From an uncultured Christensenella sp. (GTDB lineage: Bacteria; Bacillota; Clostridia; Christensenellales; CAG-917), in NCBI GenBank assembly GCA_910577815.1, contig CAJTNO010000005.1:1-64000 (forward strand): DNA of 64,000 bases, in the 5' to 3' direction. The notes beneath the pieces are model-generated. The model was not told the origin of the DNA. It did not search any database and saw only the letters and a list, made by a program, of their open reading frames with translations. Numbering within the stretch: the first letter of the stretch is position 1; every line of letters begins with the position of its first letter. Shown here piece by piece: positions 33,998 through 41,792 of this stretch. A program made the position numbers and the translations under genes.

Positions 33998-35038
33998 TTA
34001 AATAAACATCGAGCTATCGCCGAATGAAAAGAACCTGTATTTTTCATCCACTGCGGTTTTATAAATTTCAAGCGTTTTTTCTCTGCCCACAAACGCCGAT
34101 ACCAACATTATAAGAGTGCTTTCGGGCAAATGGAAATTTGTGATAAGCCCCTTTACGCACTTGAATTTATATCCGGGGTAAATAAAAATACTCGTATCTC
34201 CCTTACAGGGCTTGACGTATCCGTTTTCGTCGGCGACGGTTTCGAGCGTACGCACGCTTGTCGTTCCCACGCATATGACGCGCCTGCCCTCTCTTACGGC
34301 ATTGTTAATCTTATTTGCGGCAGCCTCGTCTATCTCGTAATATTCGGTGTGCATCTTATGATTGAGGATATTGTCCTCCTTGACGGGACGGAAGGTTCCA
34401 AGTCCTATGTGCAGCAGCACGTTTGCAAACTCCACTCCCATCGCCTCTATGCTTTTCATAAGCTCGGGGGTAAAATGCAAGCCCGCTGTAGGAGCCGCGG
34501 CGGAACCGTCAATCTTGCTGTACACAGTCTGATAACGCTCCTTATCCCGCAATTTTTCCTTGATATAAGGCGGAAGCGGCATATTGCCTACCCTGTCGAG
34601 AATATCCTCAAACACTCCGTCGAATATAAATTCCACAGTGCGCGCGCCGTACTCTCCGACATCTGTAACCACCGCGCTTAAGCCTTCGGCGTAGTTTATA
34701 ACGCTACCTATGCGCGCCTTCCTCGCGGGTTTCATAATGGTTTCCCAATGCGTGTAATCTATGCGCTTTAGAAGCAAAGTTTCAAGCACGCTTTCGTGAT
34801 TTTCGATATGACCGAAAATGCGGGCGGGAATTACCCTCGTATTATTTATTACAAGCAAATCTCCCGATTTCAAAAACTCCCTGACGTCGCAAAAATGCTT
34901 GTGATAAATCTTATCCTCGTCCTTTGAATACACCAAAAGTCGGGAGCTGTCCCGCGGCTCGGCAGGAGTCTGCGCGATAAGCTCCTCGGGAAGCTCGTAA
35001 TAAAAATCGTGAGTGGATAAATTTTGTATCTCTTGCAT
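33998..35038 (-). CDS. queA: S-adenosylmethionine:tRNA ribosyltransferase-isomerase
   Basis: 346 residues. Transfers ribosyl from SAM to preQ1-tRNA to give epoxyqueuosine. The N-terminus FYYELPEELIAQTPAEPRDSSRLLV and motifs DLLVINNTRVIPARI, AAPTAGLHFTPEL, GLGTFRPV, TTSVRTLE and NFHLPESTL are all present. It lies between ruvB and tgt, the common ruvAB-queA-tgt-yajC order. Confidence 0.97.
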   Translation of the reverse strand: MQEIQNLSTHDFYYELPEELIAQTPAEPRDSSRLLVYSKDEDKIYHKHFCDVREFLKSGDLLVINNTRVIPARIFGHIENHESVLETLLLKRIDYTHWETIMKPARKARIGSVINYAEGLSAVVTDVGEYGARTVEFIFDGVFEDILDRVGNMPLPPYIKEKLRDKERYQTVYSKIDGSAAAPTAGLHFTPELMKSIEAMGVEFANVLLHIGLGTFRPVKEDNILNHKMHTEYYEIDEAAANKINNAVREGRRVICVGTTSVRTLETVADENGYVKPCKGDTSIFIYPGYKFKCVKGLITNFHLPESTLIMLVSAFVGREKTLEIYKTAVDEKYRFFSFGDSSMFI

Positions 35039-35081
35039 AATCTATTGTTTATCTTATCCTTTTACAAGCTTAAATGCCGAT

Positions 35082-36128
35082 TTATAAATCGAAATATGGC
35101 TTATTAAGATGCTCATAGGCATTTTTTGTACACATTCTGCCGCGCGGAGTACGCGTTATAAAGCCGAGTTGAATTAAAAACGGCTCAACTACGTCCTCGA
35201 TTGTCGAGGCTTCCTCTCCCGTTGCCGCAGACAGCGTATCCAGTCCGACGGGACCGCCCGCAAACTTGTCTATTATCGCCTCGAGAACGGTTCTGTCCGT
35301 GACGTCGAGACCGAGCTCGTCCACGTCCATAAGCGTAAGCGCTTTCTTTGTTACGGCAAGGTTTATCGTATCCAGCTTTTCATACTGCGCAAAGTCGCGC
35401 ACGCGACGGAGCAATCTGTTGGCTATTCTCGGAGTTCCCCTGCTGCGCTTTGCAAGTTCGAGCGCGGCGGCAGGCTCAATCGCTATTCCGAGTATCCTCG
35501 ACGAGCGTGAAATTATATCCGTAAGCTCCTCGGGAGTGTACATTTCAAGACGGAGCATCATTCCGAAGCGGTCGCGAAGCGGGCTTGAAAGCATTCCCGC
35601 CCTTGTCGTTGCGCCTATAAGCGTAAAGCGCTTGAGAGGCAGTCTTATACTCCTTGCCATAGGACCCTTGCCCGACACGAAATCAAGCGAGAAATCCTCC
35701 ATTGCGGGATACAGCACCTCCTCGATATTTCGGTTAAGACGGTGTATTTCGTCTATAAACAGAATATCGCCCTTTTCAAGATTTGTAAGTATCGCGGCAA
35801 GGTCGGCGGCGCGCTCTATCGCGGGGCCGCTCGTCACCCTTATCTGTGCGCCGAGCTCGCACGCAATCACGTGCGCAAGCGTGGTCTTTCCAAGTCCTGG
35901 AGGCCCGTAAAGCAAGACGTGGTCCAATGCGTCCTTCCTCTCCTTCGCGGCGGTAATGTAGACGTCAAGATTCTTCTTTATCTTGGACTGTCCAACATAT
36001 TCGCCCATAGTATGCGGACGCAACGAATTTTCCGCCTCGTCCTCCTCTATGGTAAGGCTGCTCATCAGTCTGTTATCTACGTCAAAGCCCTCGCCGTTAT
36101 TCTCTTTTGAAAACTGTGATTTTATCAT
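35082..36128 (-). CDS. ruvB: Holliday junction helicase RuvB
   Basis: 348 residues. AAA+ motor that drives branch migration with RuvA. Motifs: Walker A GPPGLGKTTLAH, Walker B ILFIDEIHRLNR, sensor TLIGATTRAGMLSSPLRDRF, and the C-terminal winged helix ending QLGFITRTPRGR. A good GAGGAAAT precedes the start; 17 bases separate it from ruvA. Confidence 0.97.
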   Translation of the reverse strand: MIKSQFSKENNGEGFDVDNRLMSSLTIEEDEAENSLRPHTMGEYVGQSKIKKNLDVYITAAKERKDALDHVLLYGPPGLGKTTLAHVIACELGAQIRVTSGPAIERAADLAAILTNLEKGDILFIDEIHRLNRNIEEVLYPAMEDFSLDFVSGKGPMARSIRLPLKRFTLIGATTRAGMLSSPLRDRFGMMLRLEMYTPEELTDIISRSSRILGIAIEPAAALELAKRSRGTPRIANRLLRRVRDFAQYEKLDTINLAVTKKALTLMDVDELGLDVTDRTVLEAIIDKFAGGPVGLDTLSAATGEEASTIEDVVEPFLIQLGFITRTPRGRMCTKNAYEHLNKPYFDL

Positions 36129-36145
36129 ATTTCCTCTTATACCTC

Positions 36146-36730
36146 TTACAGCAGCTGCTTAAGGCAGTAAGCAATAATATTCTCCACGCCGCTCACGGAC
36201 TTCTGCGCTTCGCTGACCGCACGCACCGCGTCGGTCTTGGAAATTCCCAACGACTCGAGCGCGGAAACGGCGTCCGCTACGTCGTCGCCCGCTATTCCTC
36301 CGACGGAATTTCCGTCGTAGCTTACGATATCCTCCGCCGCGACCTCGCGCAGATTGAGTACGATAAGCTCCGCCGTCTTTTTGCCGAGTCCCTTTATTTT
36401 GCAAAGCGTCTTTACGTCGCCGCTTGCAATCGCGACGGTAAGAGTCTTAAGGTCGTAGCCGCCGAGTATCTGCATAGCCATTTTAGGTCCTATCCCGCTG
36501 ATGTCTATAAGACGCAAAAACAGCTTTTTTTCCTCCTCGCGGGAAAAGCCGTAAAGAGACATTTCGTCCTCGCGCACATACAGATAGGTATAAATTTTTG
36601 CTATTTCGCCGGTATCTACGTCGTAAAGCGTGTTTCCGCTTACGCCGATATCGTAGCCTATGCCGTTGTTTTCAATGACAATTCCGTTTGTGCTTTTACC
36701 TACTATTTTACCCGATATATAACTGTACAT
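36146..36730 (-). CDS. ruvA: Holliday junction-binding protein RuvA
   Basis: 194 residues. Domain I OB fold (MYSYISGKIVGKSTNGIVIE), two HhH motifs (LIDISGIGPKMAMQIL and CKIKGLGKKTAELIVLNL) and the C-terminal RuvB-binding three-helix domain (VADAVSALESLGISKTDA). Binds four-way junctions as tetramers. Sits between ruvC and ruvB. Confidence 0.96.
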   Translation of the reverse strand: MYSYISGKIVGKSTNGIVIENNGIGYDIGVSGNTLYDVDTGEIAKIYTYLYVREDEMSLYGFSREEEKKLFLRLIDISGIGPKMAMQILGGYDLKTLTVAIASGDVKTLCKIKGLGKKTAELIVLNLREVAAEDIVSYDGNSVGGIAGDDVADAVSALESLGISKTDAVRAVSEAQKSVSGVENIIAYCLKQLL

Positions 36731-36744
36731 ATTTCACCTTTTAT

Positions 36745-37242
36745 TTATCTTATTCTGAAGCCCGACTGCAGTCTGCTCGTCTGAGCGTGACAGAGCGCGA
36801 CCGCAAGCGCGTCTGCGGCGTCGTCGGGACGCGGCACGCTTTTAAGGCGCAGAAGCGCCTGCACCATATGCTGCATCTGTATTTTATCCGCTCCGCCGTA
36901 GCCCGTTATAGCCTGCTTAATCTGATTCGGAGTATACTCGTAAACTTCGTCCTTAAGACTTTTCACCGCCGTAAGCAGTATTACTCCTCTCGCCTCGGCA
37001 ACGGGAATGCCCGTGGTTATGTTTTTACTGAAAAACAATTCCTCTATAGCGATATTCTCCGGCTTATAGGTAGCTATAAGCTCGCTTACTCCGTCCTCTA
37101 TCTGGCAAAGCCTTTCGGGAAGCGTGCATTCTTTAGGAGTAGTGACCACGCCGTAATCGACAACCTGAAAGTTGCCGTGTATAGCCTGTATTACTCCGTA
37201 TCCCATAGTCGCAAGACCGGGGTCGATGCCAAGTATAATCAT
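36745..37242 (-). CDS. ruvC: Holliday junction resolvase RuvC
   Basis: 165 residues from the ATG at 37242 (MIILGIDPGLATMGYGV); more upstream in-frame codons overlap the preceding gene. Acidic catalytic residues: D in IDPG, E in IAIEELFF, and D-x2-D in PDDAADALAVALCH. A GTAGGAA site precedes the start. Starts 5 bases after the ABC ATPase gene stops, so it is probably cotranscribed with it. Confidence 0.95.
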   Translation of the reverse strand: MIILGIDPGLATMGYGVIQAIHGNFQVVDYGVVTTPKECTLPERLCQIEDGVSELIATYKPENIAIEELFFSKNITTGIPVAEARGVILLTAVKSLKDEVYEYTPNQIKQAITGYGGADKIQMQHMVQALLRLKSVPRPDDAADALAVALCHAQTSRLQSGFRIR

Positions 37243-37247
37243 AGTTC

Positions 37248-38318
37248 CTACTTTAAAATGCTGTTTTCGTTTGTAAAGTCGTACAAGCACGCTTTTTCCA
37301 TATCGGGCAACGTGCATACGTATTCCTTTTTCTCTTTAGAACTCAGGCATATTCCGCTTTCGGTATGCAGGATATAACAGCCGTTTTCCCGTATCGCATA
37401 TTCAACCTTTTCAACGCGCTCGCCGCCGAGCGCAAAATCTCCGCAATGCCACCCGATAAATATGCTTTCACCCTCGTATCCGTCCGCAATTCTGCCCTCG
37501 AATACTCCGCCGTCCAGCTCGTATTCATCCGCGACGCAAACGGGAGTTTGCACACCGAGTATGATTTTAAGCCTGCCGTCCCTTCTCTCAAGCCGCGCTC
37601 GCTCGAAGTGATAATACTTATCAAGCGCCTGCGCCGCCCAGATATTGGACGGATTGTTATAAATATCCTCTGCGCAGCCTATCTGCTTTACCTCTCCGTA
37701 ATGAAGCACTGCGATTCTGTCCGCAACGGACATCGCCTCCTCAACTTGGTGAGCGGAAAATATAACGCTTACGCCCTCGCGCGCCTTTTGTATTATTATC
37801 GGCGCTACCTCGCTCCAAAGCTGCTCCGCCTCGTCGCGGTTGAGTCCGTCGGTTATATCGTCTATAAGCAAAGCCTTATAGTCGCGCAAAAACAGCCGTG
37901 CAACAGCAAGTCGCTTTACGTCTAAAAGAGGCATTTTGCGCACCCGTTCATACAAACAGGCGGTAATTCCCATACGCTCGGCGCACGCCTTTATCAGTAT
38001 GTCCGCTTCCGACCTGTCCACGCCTCTCAGCATTAACGGATAGGCAAGGTTGTAATAAAACGTACGGTTTTTAAATACCGCAAGGTCGTCAAACACCATC
38101 AGCACGTCGTCGGGACGCTTTGCTAAGGGAGCGCCCGAAATAAGCACCTCGCCCTCGCAGTCCGTCACGCCTGCCGCGACCTTTAAAAGCGTGGTTTTTC
38201 CGCTTCCTTTGTCGCCGAGCAGCGCGACTATTTCGCCGTCGTCCACCTTAAGCTCGACAGAACCGAGAACCCTCGCGCCGTACAGATATTGCTTTGTAAC
38301 GCCCTTTAACTCTATCAT
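37248..38318 (-). CDS. Orphan ABC-type ATPase with degenerate motifs
   Basis: 356 residues, laid out like PotA/MalK importers ATPases with a C-terminal TOBE-like part (from about 235). Walker A is good (GDKGSGKTT, 35-43) and the H-loop is present (VIFSAHQVEEA). But the Q-loop Gln is replaced (MVFDDLAVF, usually FQ), the LSGGQ signature is replaced by PLLDVKRLAVAR, and the catalytic Glu after Walker B is Asp (LLIDDITDGLN). No permease or binding-protein gene is near; it lies between the yfbR-like gene (overlapping start/stop at 38318) and ruvC. Such losses suggest weak or no hydrolysis and a regulatory or structural role, but this is inference. Confidence 0.7.
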   Translation of the reverse strand: MIELKGVTKQYLYGARVLGSVELKVDDGEIVALLGDKGSGKTTLLKVAAGVTDCEGEVLISGAPLAKRPDDVLMVFDDLAVFKNRTFYYNLAYPLMLRGVDRSEADILIKACAERMGITACLYERVRKMPLLDVKRLAVARLFLRDYKALLIDDITDGLNRDEAEQLWSEVAPIIIQKAREGVSVIFSAHQVEEAMSVADRIAVLHYGEVKQIGCAEDIYNNPSNIWAAQALDKYYHFERARLERRDGRLKIILGVQTPVCVADEYELDGGVFEGRIADGYEGESIFIGWHCGDFALGGERVEKVEYAIRENGCYILHTESGICLSSKEKKEYVCTLPDMEKACLYDFTNENSILK

Positions 38319-38902
38319 CAGAGTATGTCCAGCGACGAATTAAACCCGTCCATAAAGTTATCGAGGAAATAGGCAAGCTCCGGATAATCTGCTTTGGTTT
38401 CGTCAAGCACCTTCTGAAGTCTGCCGAATGCCTTGTCAAACTCACGGTTGCCGAGCAATCTTTCCTCCGAGCATTTTATGTATGCGGACAGCTTATCGGC
38501 TATCTTCATAATCTTATACTCCTCGCAATTCTCGTCAGGCTCGATATATCCGCCGTACGCCTCGCGCAGTTCGGCGGGAAGCGATTGCAAAAGCCGTTGA
38601 TTTATTGCCTGCTCTATCTCGCTGTACGCGCCCTTAATCCCCGCGCTGTAATACTTGACGGGAGTCGGCAAATCGCCGCTGACTACCTCTGCGGTATCGT
38701 GATAAAGCGCAAGCGAAGCAATCTTATCTACGTCCACGTTTCCGCCGTAAAGAGTGTTTCGGATAATGCCGAGCGCCTGCCCGAATATGGCGACCGAGGC
38801 GGAATGCTGCATCAAATCCTCTTTGATATTGGAGCGCATCAAATTCCACCTTTGAATAAGCTTCATTCTGTTCATAAATGCGTAAAACGTATACATAGTC
38901 AC
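38318..38902 (-). CDS. YfbR-like HD-domain 5'-deoxynucleotidase
   Basis: 194 residues. HD-domain hydrolase of the YfbR type: an early RWNLMRSNIKEDLMQHS block contains the first His, then LALYHDTAEVVSGDLPTPVKY carries the HD pair and conserved GDLPTPVK. YfbR dephosphorylates deoxyribonucleoside 5'-monophosphates. The C-terminal half is helical (EYKIMKIADKLSAYIKCSEE, with conserved Asp). First gene of the run leading through ruvCAB. Confidence 0.88.
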   Translation of the reverse strand: MTMYTFYAFMNRMKLIQRWNLMRSNIKEDLMQHSASVAIFGQALGIIRNTLYGGNVDVDKIASLALYHDTAEVVSGDLPTPVKYYSAGIKGAYSEIEQAINQRLLQSLPAELREAYGGYIEPDENCEEYKIMKIADKLSAYIKCSEERLLGNREFDKAFGRLQKVLDETKADYPELAYFLDNFMDGFNSSLDIL

Positions 38903-39009
38903 CTCTTACTGGTATGATTTTAACCCGATTTGCTTATTTGCAAGAATTTCTTACGGGAACATTATCCGATTATGCGCGTCCCGTTTTCGGGACACGCCGA
39001 TATTGCCTT
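38903..39009. other. Gap between pgi and the yfbR-like gene
   Basis: Contains a short hairpin, GTCCCG-TTTT-CGGGAC at 38978-38993, with no T-run on the minus strand; promoter for the yfbR-ruv run is expected here but none is clear. Confidence 0.4.
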
Positions 39010-40401
39010 TTAAATTATGTATCTATCGCTTTTCTTGGGAGCGTTTTCAAGCTCCGCCTTCTTTGCCTCGTAGCCCTTTCTGTCAAACATAGCATAGGTA
39101 GCGTTTTTACCCTCCTCGACGCCGGGCTGATTGAAGGTGTCGATATTGAGCATCTTTCCGCAGTATGCCGTTTCAAGCTGGAAGAACATAAGCAGCTGTC
39201 CGATGGAGCGCGCATTTACCTCGTCGAGCAAAATAGTTCTGTTCATATGAGCGGAGCGCGTAAGCGCGTATTCGGTAGCCTTACGCTCGGTATTGATAAG
39301 CTCGCTCATCGTATGTCCGCAAAGGAAATTGACGTCGGCAAACTGCTCTGCGCCGTCGGAAATTACAACGTCCTTTCTGAATTTTTCAACGCCTATTATC
39401 GTGATAACCTTATCGAAAGGACCTTCGGTGTACAGCTGAACCTGCGAATGCTGGTCGGTTACGCCGAGCGCTTTAACGGGAGTCTGACCGACGTGTACGG
39501 TCTTTCCGTCGAAATCGACGGCCTTGCCCAGGCTTTCGCCCCAAAGCTGGCAGTACCAGTCCGCCATAAGCTTAAGGGAGTCGGCATATGGCATCATAAC
39601 GGATATATTCTTGCCCTTCTCGGTGATTGCTATGTACTGAAGCACCGCCGCCATAAGCGCGGGATTTTTGTACGGGTCGGAGCCGTTGCATTTTTTATCC
39701 ATCTCGCTTGCGCCAATCAACAGCCCTATAATATCGATGCCGAGAACTGCCGCGGGAAGCAATCCAACGGGACACAGCTCGCTGAATCTGCCGCCCACTC
39801 CGTCGGGAATATAATATGTCTTGAAGCCCTCCTCCTTGGCAAGCTTTATAAGATTTCCCTTGCTCTCGGAGGTAGTTGCTATGATATGCTTAGCCCAATC
39901 CTTGCCGCACTTCTTTTTGAGAATATCCGTAATAATCAGATACTGACTCATAGTCTCGGATGTCGCGCCGCTTTTGGTAACTACGTTGAACATAGTTTTC
40001 GCAGGGTCGATGACGTCAAGCAGAGCAGCCATTCTCTCGGGGTCCACGTTATCCTCAACATAAAATTTAACTCCGCGTTTATCCTCGTCAAGCTCGTTAT
40101 ATCTCAAATGGCAAAGCGCATTGAACACCGCCATAGGACCGAGCGCACTGCCGCCTATGCCGAGTACGACGAAATTTTTGAATTTTGCGCGAACCTCCGC
40201 CGCCGTAACGATGATGTCGCGCACGACGTCCTCCTGATTGTAAGGAAGCTCCGACCAGCCCATCCAGCCCGTGCCGCGATTCTTTTCAAAATAGGAATAC
40301 GCGTCCTCCGTCTTTGCCTGTACCGCGGCGATTTCCTTTTCGGTAATACCCTCGGAGCCGATATAGGCGTCCATCATATTGTTGAAATCGAATTTAATCA
40401 T
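39010..40401 (-). CDS. pgi: Glucose-6-phosphate isomerase
   Basis: 463 residues, typical short bacterial PGI. Interconverts glucose-6-phosphate and fructose-6-phosphate. Motifs: VVLGIGGSALGPMAV, FNVVTKSGATSETMSQY, GVGGRFSELCPVGLLPAA in two parts, the catalytic Glu in LWGESLGKAV, and the Lys/His region near QLETAYCGKMLNIDTFNQPGVEEGK in parts (ending FNQPGVEEGK). Its ATG overlaps the stop of the upstream isomerase-like gene by four bases (ATGA at 40398-40401). Confidence 0.96.
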   Translation of the reverse strand: MIKFDFNNMMDAYIGSEGITEKEIAAVQAKTEDAYSYFEKNRGTGWMGWSELPYNQEDVVRDIIVTAAEVRAKFKNFVVLGIGGSALGPMAVFNALCHLRYNELDEDKRGVKFYVEDNVDPERMAALLDVIDPAKTMFNVVTKSGATSETMSQYLIITDILKKKCGKDWAKHIIATTSESKGNLIKLAKEEGFKTYYIPDGVGGRFSELCPVGLLPAAVLGIDIIGLLIGASEMDKKCNGSDPYKNPALMAAVLQYIAITEKGKNISVMMPYADSLKLMADWYCQLWGESLGKAVDFDGKTVHVGQTPVKALGVTDQHSQVQLYTEGPFDKVITIIGVEKFRKDVVISDGAEQFADVNFLCGHTMSELINTERKATEYALTRSAHMNRTILLDEVNARSIGQLLMFFQLETAYCGKMLNIDTFNQPGVEEGKNATYAMFDRKGYEAKKAELENAPKKSDRYII

Positions 40402-41186
40402 TTTAGTCCTCCGACAAGATTTTTTAAATATTCAACCGACTGAGCTACCTCGCGGTAGTCGTCGTAGTTTTTTGCATACTGCTCGAGCATAAGCGGTCCG
40501 TCGTAGCCTATGCCGTTTAACCGAGTTATCAGTTCTTCAAACGGGAAAACGCCTTTCCCCGCCATTGCGATATTTCCGTAGCTGTCCGCATCGCTGATAT
40601 GCACGTTTTTCAAGGTATTCTGCATAACGTCAAGATACTCTTTCCAGTCATAGCCCGATTGCCGCGCCTGCTTTATATCCAACACGCAGCCGCAGTTAGG
40701 CGCGTGCTTTTTCATATCCGCATAAAACGCGGGAGTATTGAAAACTGCCCAATGCACGTTTTCAAGGCACAGTGTTATGCCGTATTCGCCCGCGATATCG
40801 CCAAGCGCGGACATACGCTTACCTACCTCAGCAGGGTCGAAATACGCGCCCTTCTTCAATCTGGACAAGCCGTGAAAGGTATAAACCCTTGCTCCAAGCG
40901 TTTTGCCTGCGGCAAGCACCTTGCGGAAAACTCCTTCCGCGTCCGAGCGTGTGCGCGGCGCGGGATTAAAGAGCTGAGGCTCGAACTGAGTATTTAACGA
41001 GTGTACGGAATAAACGTCCAAATCGCCTTTTCGTTGCAAAAGCAGAGAGGCAAACTCGGGCTCATACTCGCTATATGTAGTCAAAAATACCTCGCAGGTC
41101 TGCCCTCCACAGCGTTGAATGACCGAGAACGTATCCTCGGTCAATTCTTTCAGAAAAAATGTGGCTGTCGATATTCCGACAATCAT
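40398..41186 (-). CDS. Sugar-phosphate isomerase/epimerase-like TIM barrel
   Basis: 262 residues, xylose isomerase-like/AP endonuclease family 2 barrel. Putative metal ligands appear in order: YSVHSLNTQF, VYTFHGL, TLCLENVHWAV (Glu), CGCVLDIKQARQSG (Asp), KNVHISD (His) and PLMLEQYAKN (Glu). The substrate cannot be told from sequence. Translational coupling to pgi suggests a sugar-phosphate role. Starts 4 bases after the HPF-like gene stops. Confidence 0.78.
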   Translation of the reverse strand: MIVGISTATFFLKELTEDTFSVIQRCGGQTCEVFLTTYSEYEPEFASLLLQRKGDLDVYSVHSLNTQFEPQLFNPAPRTRSDAEGVFRKVLAAGKTLGARVYTFHGLSRLKKGAYFDPAEVGKRMSALGDIAGEYGITLCLENVHWAVFNTPAFYADMKKHAPNCGCVLDIKQARQSGYDWKEYLDVMQNTLKNVHISDADSYGNIAMAGKGVFPFEELITRLNGIGYDGPLMLEQYAKNYDDYREVAQSVEYLKNLVGGLK

Positions 41187-41190
41187 AAGC

Positions 41191-41523
41191 TTATTCCTCG
41201 CCTTCCTCGTAAACGTTAGGCGTACCCTTTTTGCTTCTGCCCCAGATGTCCTTTTGCTTTCTCATCTGTCCGAGCAGCTTGGGGATGACTGTATCAACGT
41301 TGTCAAACGGAGAGTCGGACTGAGCCTCCGCGCGATAGGTCTGACCGCGGGTTACAACCGTAAGGTCGGTAAGATATACTCCGTTTTCAAGAGTGACGGT
41401 ATACTTCACCTGCGCGTCGTCATCGCCCTTCAAACGTCTTGCGAGTTTGGCGGATTTCTTCTCGGTGACTGCCTTTAAGGAATCACTCGGGTTGTAGTTT
41501 TTGCCGTAAATTTCAAGTTTCAT
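41191..41523 (-). CDS. Short HPF/RaiA-type ribosome hibernation factor
   Basis: 110 residues. The beta-alpha-beta-beta-beta-alpha fold of RaiA/HPF is recognisable: MKLEIYGKNYNPSDSLKAVTEKKSAKL, then VKYTVTLENGVYLTDLTVVTRG in parts, then a helix DNVDTVIPKLLGQMRKQKD. It lacks the C-terminal dimerisation domain of the long HPF (about 190 residues) usual in Firmicutes, so any hibernating ribosomes would not be dimerised by this protein alone. It heads a three-gene run with the isomerase-like gene and pgi. Confidence 0.75.
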   Translation of the reverse strand: MKLEIYGKNYNPSDSLKAVTEKKSAKLARRLKGDDDAQVKYTVTLENGVYLTDLTVVTRGQTYRAEAQSDSPFDNVDTVIPKLLGQMRKQKDIWGRSKKGTPNVYEEGEE

Positions 41524-41705
41524 AAACGAACCTCCTCGCTTTAGTTTACTGTATTATAACAAATATATTTTATATATTCAATAGAATTGAAAAAATTAAA
41601 TGCAAAATGAAAATTAAATCGCCCCGGCGTTTATCGAATATAAGCAAATAAAAATTCGGGGCAAACAAAAAATAAATTTCAAATAAAAAGCCTTCACCCG
41701 CTAAT

Positions 41706-41763
41706 AAAAAACCTTTCCCCGCTCTGTCGGTGCATTTTATACGCACGATTAAGCGGGGAAAGG
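41706..41763 (-). terminator. Terminator of groES-groEL
   Basis: Perfect 12-bp GC-rich arms (41712-41723 and 41752-41763) with a 28-base loop that itself contains a GTGC/GCAC pair. On the minus strand TTTTTT follows, about 30 bases after the groEL stop. Confidence 0.88.
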
Positions 41764-41792
41764 CTTAAATGTATCAAACTATTCAACTGTTT

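Noticed and set aside
38978..38993. Hairpin GTCCCG-TTTT-CGGGAC as terminator of pgi or promoter operator
   Set aside because: It lies downstream of pgi on its strand but has no T-run; left only as a feature of the gap.
38914..40443. Plus-strand frame of 509 codons opposite pgi
   Set aside because: Shadow; pgi motifs are clear on the minus strand.
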